Translations under genes and position numbers: made by a program
In this document: positions 28,539-38,564 of the stretch, in pieces
How the letters are laid out: every line of letters starts with the position of its first letter
Numbering within the stretch: position 1 is the stretch's first letter
NCBI RefSeq assembly: GCF_000378125.1
Contig: NZ_KB899241.1
Coordinates: forward strand, 1,339,652 to 1,403,651
Origin: Rudaea cellulosilytica DSM 22992
GTDB taxonomy: Bacteria > Pseudomonadota > Gammaproteobacteria > Xanthomonadales > Rhodanobacteraceae
DNA length: 64,000 bases
Direction: 5' to 3'
The notes under the pieces: model-generated
The model's database searches: none
The model's input: only the letters and a program-made list of their open reading frames with translations
Told to the model about the DNA's origin: nothing

Positions 28539-28645
28539 GGGAGAGACTTGCAAACTGCGGATGCCCAAGTCTAGCCGAAGCCGTCTCCAGGCATGCGTGA
28601 GCGCTCGCGCTACATCGGAACCGATCCGGGTTAGCATTGCCCGCC

Positions 28646-29899
28646 ATGACCACACCCGCCGCCGACCAAGCCCCGCTCGACCCCCTGCCACCCGTGCCGC
28701 TGATGCCGCCGGAAGCGGCCGCACACGACGCGGAATTCGGCACGCACGCGGAAAGCTGCGAGTCCGCGCCAGCACCCGTGCAGGCGACCTGCGCAAATTG
28801 CGGCACGACGCTGCTCGGCCCGCATTGTTACGCCTGCGGCCAGCCGGTCAAGGGCATGGTGCGGCATCTGTCGAGCATCCTCGCCGACGCAGCCGACACG
28901 ATTCTCAACATCGATTCGCGCATCTTTCGCACGCTGTGGCCGCTGTATTTCCGCCCGGGTTATCTGACCAACGAATATTTCGAAGGCCGGCGCGTACGCT
29001 ATGTCACCCCGTTCCGCCTGTATTTCTTCCTCAGCATCCTCGCGTTCTTCCTCATGCAGTTCGCTATCGGCGACGTCAACTTCGGCAACGCTGGCAATGA
29101 TGGTGACGATGCGATCGCGAAGGCGAAGACGGCGCAAGAAGTGAACCAGCGCCGCGACGAGGCGATCGCCGGCCTCAAGCAAGCCCAGTCGGTGACACCC
29201 GATGCGGGCAAGCGCGGCATCGACAAAGCCATCGAGAAAATCCAGAAGAAGGCCGACAAGCGCCTGCAATATCTGAACAAGGTCGAGGAAGCCAAGGCCA
29301 AGGGCGAAGCCGCGCCCGCTGACACGAGCAGCGACGATCTCAATTTCCCGATCGCCGACAAGACCTGGGATCCCAAGGCGAATCCGGTGCACTTGGGCGG
29401 GCCGAAATTCCTCGACGATAAGCTCACTCAGCTGCTCGAACATGCCAAGGACAATCTGAACAAGCTCGGCAAGGATCCCAAGCCACTGATTCTCGGCGCG
29501 ATCGGCTCGCTGCCGCAAGTACTGTTCGTGCTGATGCCGGTGTTCGCGCTGCTGCTGAAGATCTTGTATGTATTCAAGCGGCGCCTGTACATGGAGCACA
29601 TGATCGTTGCCCTGCACAGCCATGCCTTCATCTTCGTGTCGCTGTTCCTGCTCGTGCTCGTCGGCATGGCGAAGAGCTGGGCGCAGGGTGCGGCACCCTG
29701 GCTCGTCGGCTGGCTCAACCTGCTGCTGTTCGTGATGGGGTGGTGGCTGCCGATCTACCTGTTCCTCATGCAGAAAAAAGTATACAAACAGGGCTGGATC
29801 ATGACCACGCTCAAGTACGGCATGATCGGCACCTGCTATACGATCCTGATCTCGTGCTGCGCGGCGGCGGCGTTTCTGGTCAGCCTCGCTACCGTATGA
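28646..29899 (+). CDS. DUF3667 domain membrane protein
   Basis: A 417-residue membrane protein. A proline-rich N-terminus leads to a zinc-ribbon-like CANCGTTLLGPHCYACGQ (about 48-65), then the DUF3667 core with ILNIDSRIFRTLWPLYFRPG and RVRYVTPFRLYFFLS, two features that define the family. A long charged helical insert (about 150-260, rich in Lys/Glu/Ala) separates the first membrane segment from a C-terminal cluster of four hydrophobic helices. ATG at 28646 is preferred over an upstream TTG. DUF3667 proteins are frequent in Bacteroidetes and Xanthomonadales; their function is unknown. Confidence 0.83.
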   Translation: MTTPAADQAPLDPLPPVPLMPPEAAAHDAEFGTHAESCESAPAPVQATCANCGTTLLGPHCYACGQPVKGMVRHLSSILADAADTILNIDSRIFRTLWPLYFRPGYLTNEYFEGRRVRYVTPFRLYFFLSILAFFLMQFAIGDVNFGNAGNDGDDAIAKAKTAQEVNQRRDEAIAGLKQAQSVTPDAGKRGIDKAIEKIQKKADKRLQYLNKVEEAKAKGEAAPADTSSDDLNFPIADKTWDPKANPVHLGGPKFLDDKLTQLLEHAKDNLNKLGKDPKPLILGAIGSLPQVLFVLMPVFALLLKILYVFKRRLYMEHMIVALHSHAFIFVSLFLLVLVGMAKSWAQGAAPWLVGWLNLLLFVMGWWLPIYLFLMQKKVYKQGWIMTTLKYGMIGTCYTILISCCAAAAFLVSLATV

Positions 29900-29978
29900 T
29901 TTGCGCTCAGTAGCAATCGTCCGTGATCGCGAAAATCACGAAGCGTCCATCCGTGGCCGCACGTCTCAATCAAATCTT

Positions 29979-31673
29979 TCAATTCTGATTTGACGTTGCA
30001 AATTTGGGTTTGAGTTCGCCGTTGCGCACTGCGGTGCTCACGTCGACAAAAGCACCGTCACGGTATTCGAGAAAGATCGCACTGGCGGGCGGTGCCGAGC
30101 GCAGGTCCTCGCCCATGCTGAAGTACAGCGCTTGCGTGTCGCCGATTTCGAGCACGGGGAACGGCTTGCCTGCAACCTCGAGCGGGTGCAGCGGACGGTA
30201 GTCGTCTGGCTGCACGCTGTCCTTGCGCACGAAGTAGCTCCATGCGGGTTGCTCCGTGCTGATCAGGCAGTGGGCGAGGCGCTCCGGTTGCGCGGAGAGG
30301 CCCTTGGCGATCGAGTCGCTGAGGCCGGCGAAGCCCCATAGCGTGGAGGTTTGCAAAAAGTATACTTGGCAGCCGTGCTGCGGCAGCGTCGCCTGAGCGA
30401 GTGCTGTTTCGGCCGCGGCAAACGCGGCGGCCTGCTTGTTCGTGCCATCTGCGTAGCCGTGTGCGATGCGCTGCGATACGGGCACGAGTCCGACCAGGGC
30501 CAGCAGGATGCCCGCCGTCGACAGGCGCAGCGTCGATGATCTCACGGTAACCCGCGGCGACGTCGTGATCAGCGCGAGGCCGCAGATCAATCCGGCGAGG
30601 CCGAGGTGAAAGAATCGCGAGGGTACGATCAGGTTGAAGAAGAACAGATCCGAACCGACGCCTGCAGCGAGATGCTTGGCCGCGACCGGTGCCTGGACCA
30701 GGCCTGGCAGCAGGATCAGCGCGAGCAGAGCCGCGGCCACGTGCAGGCGCGGCCGTGAATTCGCCGCGCTGCGGCGCGCAAGCAGCGCCGCGGCGAGCCA
30801 AGCCGCGGTCGCGAACGCAATGCAGACGATGGCCCAGCGCGGCGCGCGCGGATCGGCGAACAGATAGACGGCGCCGGCGCGCAGCCAGTTGCAGAATCCA
30901 CTCGCGAATGCGGCGAGCGCGGGCAGATGCATCGCGCCGTCGCCGTTCGGCACGCTGAGCATCGCGCGGCGATAAGCGAGCCAAGCCAGTGTCAGCGTGG
31001 TGATCGCGACGAGTGCGAGCACGCGCTGCCTGGCGTCCAGGCGCGCGCGCGGCGCGAGCGCGATGGCGGCGAACGCGGCCGCGGCGCCGACGATGCCGAG
31101 TTCCTTGCTCAGCAGGGCCGACAGCAGTGCGCCGAGCATTCCGAACAAAGCGGCGGCGCGTGGCCGCTCGGCATGGGCCAGTGCCGTGGCGACGGCAAGC
31201 AGCGAGAACAGCGTGGCGAGCAGATCGAAGCGATCGGACAGCCACAACGCAGTGCCGATCGCGAGCGGATGCACGGCGTACACTGCCGCCCACAACGCAT
31301 TCAACGGCGCGTCGCGGCGCAGGCGCTGCAACAAAGCATACAAAGCCCCAACGCAACCGAGATGCAGGGTGAGGTTGAGCACGTACTGCGGCCACGCGGC
31401 GTCGCCGGCCGCGTCGGCGACGAGCCACCACAGCAGCACGCCGAGCGGGCGGAAGTAGGCGTAGTCGGGGAAATGGTTGTGCACGAACAGCAGCCATGGC
31501 TGGTGCAGCAGGCGCACGAGAGCGAGAAAGGCGAAATCGTCCTGGGCAAAGAAGGCCCGCAGTCCCGGCGCGTAACACCATGCACCGAGGGCGAGAGCGA
31601 TCAGCAGTGCGGCGATGCGCCAGCGACGCGGCAGGCTTGCGGCTGGGGTCGGGGAAAAAGCCGTGTTGCGCAT
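29979..31673 (-). CDS. Polytopic membrane protein, glycosyltransferase family 39/ArnT-like
   Basis: A 564-residue protein with about ten to twelve hydrophobic helices. The first extracytoplasmic loop contains FFAQDDFAFLALV, the DD motif in the position where GT-C glycosyltransferases keep their catalytic acidic residue, and YFRPLGVLLWWL follows, as in many uncharacterised dolichol-phosphate-mannose mannosyltransferase-like proteins. The C-terminal 100 residues are soluble. Such enzymes move a sugar from a polyprenyl-phosphate donor on the outer face of the inner membrane. There are no cell-surface polysaccharide genes nearby, so the acceptor is unknown. Confidence 0.7.
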   Translation of the reverse strand: MRNTAFSPTPAASLPRRWRIAALLIALALGAWCYAPGLRAFFAQDDFAFLALVRLLHQPWLLFVHNHFPDYAYFRPLGVLLWWLVADAAGDAAWPQYVLNLTLHLGCVGALYALLQRLRRDAPLNALWAAVYAVHPLAIGTALWLSDRFDLLATLFSLLAVATALAHAERPRAAALFGMLGALLSALLSKELGIVGAAAAFAAIALAPRARLDARQRVLALVAITTLTLAWLAYRRAMLSVPNGDGAMHLPALAAFASGFCNWLRAGAVYLFADPRAPRWAIVCIAFATAAWLAAALLARRSAANSRPRLHVAAALLALILLPGLVQAPVAAKHLAAGVGSDLFFFNLIVPSRFFHLGLAGLICGLALITTSPRVTVRSSTLRLSTAGILLALVGLVPVSQRIAHGYADGTNKQAAAFAAAETALAQATLPQHGCQVYFLQTSTLWGFAGLSDSIAKGLSAQPERLAHCLISTEQPAWSYFVRKDSVQPDDYRPLHPLEVAGKPFPVLEIGDTQALYFSMGEDLRSAPPASAIFLEYRDGAFVDVSTAVRNGELKPKFATSNQN

Positions 31674-31746
31674 GCGCGAAGGCGGGTCCTGCGGATCGAC
31701 GCGCGACTATAGCCGCATCGTGCTGCGCATGCGAAACGGTCAGTAA

Positions 31747-32451
31747 TCAGGGCTTGGCTTGCAGGGCCTGGCTGCGCTGCTCGGACGACATCGCCAGCAT
31801 CTGGCGGCGATAGCCATCGCGTTGATCCTCGGGCAGCGCGCGCCATGCCTTGGCGAACGCCTGGCGCTGGTCCGGCGTGAACGTGTCGAACATCTCGCGC
31901 GTCGCGCGTCGTTCGGGCGGGGGTACGGTCTGCAGCACTTCGCGCACGATGCCGACATGGCCGGCCATGCCGGCGCCGGCGAGGAAGGCATTGCGTTCGG
32001 TCGGGCTCATGCGCTCGAATTGTTCGCGCAGCTGCGCACGCTCGGCTTCGGGCAGCGCGTCGAAGCGCTTGAACGCGTTGAGCATGCGCGTCTGCTGCTC
32101 GGGCGGCAGCTGGTGGAATTGCCGGTAACGTTCGAGCAAGCGGATGCGTTGCGCCGGCGGCATGTCCGCCCATTTCTGCATGCGCTTGCGGATCTGCTCG
32201 CGCTGCGCTTCGGTCAACTTCGGCCAATGCTGAGCGACCTGGCCAAGATGTTGCTGCACGTCGGGTGCGAGTTCGTCCCAGATCGCGTGCACGGGCGTGA
32301 GCACATCGCGTTGTGCATCGGTCAATCCGGACCACGGCTGCGCCGGCAACGCCGCTTCCGTCGGCGCGACGGTCGCCGAAGCGGACGCCGGCTGTGCGGC
32401 ATGCACCTCCGCGCCGGCGAGCAGCGTCGCAGCGAAAACGAACACGCGCAT
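31747..32451 (-). CDS. DUF3106 domain exported protein
   Basis: A protein of about 234 residues with a signal peptide (VFVFAATLLAGAEVHA) and a series of helical repeats built on W-x2-L-(T/P)-x2-Q-R-x2-(L/I): WSGLTDAQRDVL, WPKLTEAQREQI, WADMPPAQRIRL, FHQLPPEQQTRM and FDALPEAERAQL. This is the DUF3106 pattern. ATG at 32451 is chosen; a TTG at 32460 would overlap the stop of the gene before. It is the last gene of a sigma factor-DUF3619-DUF3106 operon. The function is unknown; a periplasmic sensor or scaffold working with the sigma factor system is plausible. Confidence 0.82.
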   Translation of the reverse strand: MRVFVFAATLLAGAEVHAAQPASASATVAPTEAALPAQPWSGLTDAQRDVLTPVHAIWDELAPDVQQHLGQVAQHWPKLTEAQREQIRKRMQKWADMPPAQRIRLLERYRQFHQLPPEQQTRMLNAFKRFDALPEAERAQLREQFERMSPTERNAFLAGAGMAGHVGIVREVLQTVPPPERRATREMFDTFTPDQRQAFAKAWRALPEDQRDGYRRQMLAMSSEQRSQALQAKP

Positions 32452-32456
32452 TGCGT

Positions 32457-32825
32457 TCAACCGTCGCCGCCCTTGTTCTGCGCGTCAAGCCAAGCGTAGA
32501 ACTCGAGGTTCTGATAGAACTCGGTCGAGGTTTCCTCGCTGTCGCCGTCGTCGACGGCGACGGGCGCTGCCGAGGGTTGCGTTTCGCTGCGGTGATGCGG
32601 CTGCCATACGACGACGGCGAGCAGCATAGCGCAGGCGCTGGCGAGGCCGGCGGGCAGCAGCCACACGCGCGGCGCGTGCGGACGTTGCTGCGCCAGCGCC
32701 GTCTGGCGCGCGCGGTTGAGGCGCGAGAGCGTGACCGCGTCGAGATCGCGCACCGAATCGTCGAGCAGCTGGGTCGACCGATTGATCCAGGCGGGGCGGT
32801 CGTTGGAATGCTGGTTGCCGTTCAT
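32457..32825 (-). CDS. DUF3619-like single-pass membrane protein, probable anti-sigma partner
   Basis: A 122-residue protein whose start overlaps the sigma factor stop (ATGA). A soluble N-terminal half with LLDDSVRDLDAVTLSRLNRARQ matches the DUF3619 pattern, one membrane helix follows (LPAGLASACAMLLAVVVW, about 54-71), and the C-terminal part is acidic, ending with YQNLEFYAWLDAQ. The short cytoplasmic domain, single helix and coupling to an ECF sigma gene suggest an anti-sigma or membrane tether, but no zinc-binding HxxxCxxC motif is present. The role is inferred from context only. Confidence 0.75.
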   Translation of the reverse strand: MNGNQHSNDRPAWINRSTQLLDDSVRDLDAVTLSRLNRARQTALAQQRPHAPRVWLLPAGLASACAMLLAVVVWQPHHRSETQPSAAPVAVDDGDSEETSTEFYQNLEFYAWLDAQNKGGDG

Positions 32826-33424
32826 TGGTGATCCTCCAGCGCACGTCGCAGCGCGGCGAGTGCACGCGACAGGTGCGTTTTCACGCTGCCTTCGCTGCAT
32901 TGCATGACCCGCGCGGTCGTCGCCACGTCGAAGCCTTCCCACATGCGCAATAAAAACGCCTGACGCTGGCGCAATGGTAGCGCTTTCAGCGCCGCGTCGA
33001 GGGCCTTGCCTGCTTCACTGCCGGCCAGGCGCAGCAGCGGACCGGGGTCCTGCAGATCCTGCGCCTGCTCGATCGGATCGAGCGTGTCATCGTCCTCCTT
33101 GCGCTCGAACACCGCCAACCAGCGGTTGCGCACCGTGCGGCGACGATGGAAATCGTTGAGCCGACTGTCGAGCACGCGATGGAACAGGGGCGCCCAGTCG
33201 GGCTCCGGCTTGGCGGCGTAGTTCTTGACGAACGCGCACATCGCGTCCTGGACCACATCGAGCGCATCATCGCGGCTGCCGCAGGCAAGTTCGGCCATGC
33301 GCAGGGCGCGCCGTTCGACGCCGCGCAGGAACTGATCGAGTGCGCGCTGATTCGTGCTGGTCGCATCCACGCGTCGGGCGAATTCCAATTGCGAGCCTGT
33401 CATTGTGCCAGCGATTTCGGCCAT
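32822..33424 (-). CDS. ECF-type RNA polymerase sigma factor
   Basis: A sigma-70 family protein of about 200 residues. Region 2 includes RALRMAELACGSRDDALDVVQDAMCAFVKNY, and region 4 has LPLRQRQAFLLRMWEGFDVATTARVMQCSEGSVKTHLSRAL, a clear helix-turn-helix for the -35 element. The linker is short, as in ECF factors. The ATG at 33424 with AAGG upstream is preferred to a longer frame reaching 33457. It heads a three-gene operon with DUF3619 and DUF3106 by overlapping start and stop codons. The stimulus and regulon are not evident. Confidence 0.88.
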   Translation of the reverse strand: MAEIAGTMTGSQLEFARRVDATSTNQRALDQFLRGVERRALRMAELACGSRDDALDVVQDAMCAFVKNYAAKPEPDWAPLFHRVLDSRLNDFHRRRTVRNRWLAVFERKEDDDTLDPIEQAQDLQDPGPLLRLAGSEAGKALDAALKALPLRQRQAFLLRMWEGFDVATTARVMQCSEGSVKTHLSRALAALRRALEDHQ

Positions 33425-33851
33425 GATCTTGAACCTTGCTGTGTGCCGCTGTGACAACTAACGCGCCGGCGCGCCGATGGTTGACTGTGTGCGGACTTTG
33501 TTCCCGTGCCGTCCGCTCTGTACACAAGCCTTGCGGTCATGCAAGGGCGTCGCGAGGCGCCCGGTTCGAGCCTCGTTATCGTGCGGAAAAACAAACGCAA
33601 CTAATTGATTGGAATGATATATTTCAAATTGGTTAAAGATTGTCCAAGGCGAACGGGGACGCGCTACGATGCGCCCTCTGTGGCTTGGTTCACCCTCTCT
33701 TCCACAGACTTATCCACAGTTGCTGTGGATAAGCAAAAAAGCTCAACAGGGGCGGCGACTTGCCGCCTAAAGTTGAGGCTTGGATCACGTTCTTCGCGCA
33801 ACTGATGATTGCACAGCAAAAGCCTCGTTCTTACCCGCACCGGAAGCCGGC
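33425..33851. other. Intergenic region between the sigma operon and priA
   Basis: 427 bases without a gene. It holds an AT-rich stretch at about 33598-33645 (unlike the GC-rich surroundings) that can carry the divergent promoters, and the inverted DnaA boxes described separately at 33709-33731. No RNA gene or mobile element is seen. Confidence 0.6.
33709..33731. promoter_or_regulatory. Inverted pair of consensus DnaA boxes
   Basis: TTATCCACA at 33709-33717 and its inverse TGTGGATAA at 33723-33731 both match the DnaA box consensus exactly. They form an 11-base inverted repeat (33708-33732) with a 3-base centre. They stand about 120 bases before priA and 65 bases from an AT-rich stretch. Confidence 0.7.
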
Positions 33852-36035
<2,184 letters not shown>

Positions 36036-36081
36036 TATCGCGACGCTTTCTCGCATCCCGGCAAGCGACTACGATGCACGC

Positions 36082-37362
36082 ATGGCAACTCATCGCATCG
36101 TCATCGTCGGCGGCGGTTTCGCCGGACTCTGGGCCACGCGTGCGCTGCGCTCGGCACCGGTCAGCATCCTGCTGATCGACCGCGCCAACCACCATCTGTT
36201 CCAGCCGCTGCTCTACCAGGTCGCCACCGCGGGCCTGTCCTCGCCCGACATCGCCGCGCCGCTGCGCCATATCCTGCGCGAGCAGAAGAACGTCGAGGTG
36301 CGTCTGGCGACGGTCGAACGCGTCGAGCCGGACGCGCGACGCGTGTGCCTCGACGATGGCGGCGTGGTCGAGTACGACACGTTGCTGTTGGCCAGCGGGG
36401 CGGCGCATGCCTACTTCGGCCACGACGACTGGGCGCCGTTCGCACCGGGCCTGAAGACGCTCGACGACGCGCTGCTGCTGCGCCGGCGTCTGCTGCTTGC
36501 GTTCGAGCACGCCGAGACGGAAACCGATCCGGCCAGACGCGAGGCGTGGTTGAGCTTCGCCATCGTCGGCGGCGGCCCGACCGGCGTAGAACTCGCCGGC
36601 ACGCTCGCCGAAATCGCCCGGCACACGTTGAAACACGAGTTCCGCCACATCGACCCGGCCTCGGCGCGCGTGCGTCTGATCGAAGCCGGGCCGCGCATCC
36701 TGTCGAGCTTTCCCGAATCGCTTTCGGCGAAGGCGCGGAAGCAGCTTGAACGCCTCGGCGTCGAAGTCCTCACCGGCGCGCCGGTCGAGGCGATCGATGC
36801 GCAAGGTTATCGCTCGGGCGGCACCTTCGTGCCCGCACGCACCGTGGTCTGGGCGGCGGGCGTCGCGGCCTCGCCGCTGGCGCGCTCGCTCGGCGTCGAA
36901 CTCGATCGCGCCGGACGCGTGCCCGTGCTGCCCGATCTGACCGTGCCGGGGCATCCGGAGATTTTCGTCGCCGGCGATCTCGCCACCGTCATTCAGGACG
37001 GCAAGCCCGTACCCGGCGTCGCGCCAGGAGCGAAGCAGATGGGCAGTTACGTCGCGCGGGTGATACGCGACCGCGTGGCTGGGCGCTCGCCGCCGCCGCG
37101 GTTCCGCTATCGCGACTACGGCAACCTCGCCACGATCGGACGCATGGCCGCGATTGTCGATGTGCACGGCGTGAAACTGTCCGGCGTGCTCGCCTGGTGG
37201 TTCTGGCTCGCGGCGCACGTGTTCTTCCTGATCGGTTTTCGCAACCGCCTGTCGGTGTTGATCAACTGGGCGGTGGCGTATTGGAGCTACCAGCGTGCCG
37301 CACGCATCATCATCGGCCACAAAGCGCCGGCCGACGGCAGGGACGAGATTGAAGCGGGCTGA
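36082..37362 (+). CDS. ndh: NAD(P)/FAD-dependent oxidoreductase, type II NADH dehydrogenase
   Basis: A 426-residue flavoprotein. The FAD motif is IVIVGGGFAGLWA (about 6-18), the NADH motif is FAIVGGGPTGVELAG, and the C-terminal FAD contact is EIFVAGDLA. The C-terminal part with WWFWLAAHVFFLIGFRNRL is an amphipathic membrane-binding segment characteristic of NDH-2, which transfers electrons from NADH to quinone without pumping protons. Start at the ATG 36082; the frame is open further left but overlaps priA. Substrate specificity for NADH is inferred from family resemblance. Confidence 0.87.
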   Translation: MATHRIVIVGGGFAGLWATRALRSAPVSILLIDRANHHLFQPLLYQVATAGLSSPDIAAPLRHILREQKNVEVRLATVERVEPDARRVCLDDGGVVEYDTLLLASGAAHAYFGHDDWAPFAPGLKTLDDALLLRRRLLLAFEHAETETDPARREAWLSFAIVGGGPTGVELAGTLAEIARHTLKHEFRHIDPASARVRLIEAGPRILSSFPESLSAKARKQLERLGVEVLTGAPVEAIDAQGYRSGGTFVPARTVVWAAGVAASPLARSLGVELDRAGRVPVLPDLTVPGHPEIFVAGDLATVIQDGKPVPGVAPGAKQMGSYVARVIRDRVAGRSPPPRFRYRDYGNLATIGRMAAIVDVHGVKLSGVLAWWFWLAAHVFFLIGFRNRLSVLINWAVAYWSYQRAARIIIGHKAPADGRDEIEAG

Positions 37363-37381
37363 GCCGCCGAACACGCGGGAG

Positions 37382-37415
37382 CGGAAAAACAAACGGCCCG
37401 GTTGCCCGGGCCGTT
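37382..37415 (-). terminator. Rho-independent terminator of rpoH
   Basis: A perfect 10-base stem (AACGGCCCGG / CCGGGCCGTT, 37392-37401 and 37406-37415) with a 4-base loop. Read on the minus strand it is followed by TGTTTTTCC, an intrinsic terminator 24 bases after the rpoH stop codon. Confidence 0.88.
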
Positions 37416-37438
37416 GCTCGATCGGAATTGCGTAATTC

Positions 37439-38305
37439 TCACGCTGCGAATAGCGTCCGCATCTTCTTCATCGCATTGACCTCGATCTGGCGGATGCGCT
37501 CGGCCGAAACCTTGTACTCGTCGGCCAGTTCCTGCAGCGTCGCCTTGTTGCCGTCCTTGAGCCAGCGGCGCTGGATGATGTCACGCGAGCGCGCGTCGAG
37601 CTTGGCCATGCCGTTCTTGAGTATGCCGAGATCGGACTCTTCCTGGCTCTCGCTCTCGAGCGACTGGTATGGATCGGCGTTGTCGTCGATGAGATAGGCG
37701 ACCGGTGCGGGCTTGGCGTCCTCGTCTGCATCGGTGGGTGCGTCGAAAGCCATGTCGTGGCCGGACAGGCGCGCTTCCATTTCGAGCACGTCGGCGGTCG
37801 TTACGCCCAGATCCTTGGCTACGGCCTGCACTTCGGCATTGTTCATCCAGCCCAGGCGCTTCTTCGACTTGCGCAGATTGAAGAACAGCTTGCGCTGCGC
37901 CTTGGTCGTGGCGACTTTGACGATGCGCCAGTTGCGCAAAATGAACTCGTGCATCTCGGCGCGGATCCAGTGCACGGCGAACGAGACGAGGCGTACGCCC
38001 ATGTCGGGGTCGAAGCGCTTGACCGCCTTCATCAGGCCGATATTGCCTTCCTGGATCAGGTCGCCGATCTGCAGGCCATAACCGGAATAGCCACGGGCCA
38101 CATGGACGACGAAGCGCAGGTGCGCCATGACGAGCTGCTTGGCGGCATCGAGATCGTCATTCGCGCGAAAATTCTTGGCGAGGGTTTGTTCTTCCTCGAC
38201 CGTCAGCACCGGAAAGCGGTGCACGGCGGTGATATAGGAATCCAGACTGCCGAGCGCGTTCGGAATCGGCAGATTGTTCGCAACCAGGGCTGTAGCGGTG
38301 GACAT
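37439..38305 (-). CDS. rpoH: RNA polymerase sigma-32 (heat shock) factor
   Basis: A 288-residue sigma factor directing transcription of chaperone and protease genes. Region 2 has [25 protein letters not shown], the RpoH box QRKLFFNLR is present (diagnostic for sigma-32), and region 4 ends with [25 protein letters not shown] stands before the ATG. A perfect CIRCE inverted repeat lies 24 bases upstream of the start codon, suggesting HrcA control of rpoH itself. Upstream of that, GGAACTT at 38366-38372 (minus strand) resembles a sigma-E -35 element but lacks a good -10. Confidence 0.95.
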   Translation of the reverse strand: MSTATALVANNLPIPNALGSLDSYITAVHRFPVLTVEEEQTLAKNFRANDDLDAAKQLVMAHLRFVVHVARGYSGYGLQIGDLIQEGNIGLMKAVKRFDPDMGVRLVSFAVHWIRAEMHEFILRNWRIVKVATTKAQRKLFFNLRKSKKRLGWMNNAEVQAVAKDLGVTTADVLEMEARLSGHDMAFDAPTDADEDAKPAPVAYLIDDNADPYQSLESESQEESDLGILKNGMAKLDARSRDIIQRRWLKDGNKATLQELADEYKVSAERIRQIEVNAMKKMRTLFAA

Positions 38306-38328
38306 GGGCTCTCCTCAGGCGGTGCAGT

Positions 38329-38355
38329 TTAGCACTCGGGTTAAGAGAGTGCTAA
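38329..38355 (-). promoter_or_regulatory. CIRCE element (HrcA operator) upstream of rpoH
   Basis: TTAGCACTC (38329-38337), nine bases, then GAGTGCTAA (38347-38355): an exact match to the CIRCE consensus TTAGCACTC-N9-GAGTGCTAA bound by the heat-sensitive repressor HrcA. It lies 23 bases before the rpoH start codon, within its probable 5' leader. Confidence 0.92.
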
Positions 38356-38564
38356 AGCGCGTAAAAAGTTCCGTGACCGAACAGTAACATCCTTTTGTTG
38401 GACCGCATAGTACACGAATGGGGCCGGTTCAGCGTTAAAGATCCTTCATTTGAGATAACCACTGATGGAACAATGCGTTGCATCGGATGCACGGCCACAG
38501 CTGCCCGCGCGCTGCGTGGGCAGCGAGGCAGCTGAGTCCCATCTGCGGCTTCGCCGCCGCCAAT

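Noticed and set aside
27154-28806. A second long frame over the MATE gene
   Set aside because: The other minus-strand frame gives clear transporter helices; this one is arginine-rich noise.
33708-33732. Inverted repeat before priA as an intrinsic terminator
   Set aside because: No T run follows on either strand in the right place, and both arms are exact DnaA boxes.
38341-38372. A sigma-E type promoter for rpoH
   Set aside because: GGAACTT is a good -35, but the -10 region at the right distance (TCTCT) is poor; kept only as a remark in the rpoH entry.
38500-38524. Hairpin GCTGCCC / GGGCAGC after the semialdehyde dehydrogenase gene
   Set aside because: Seven-base stem, long loop, no T run on either side; not enough for a terminator call.
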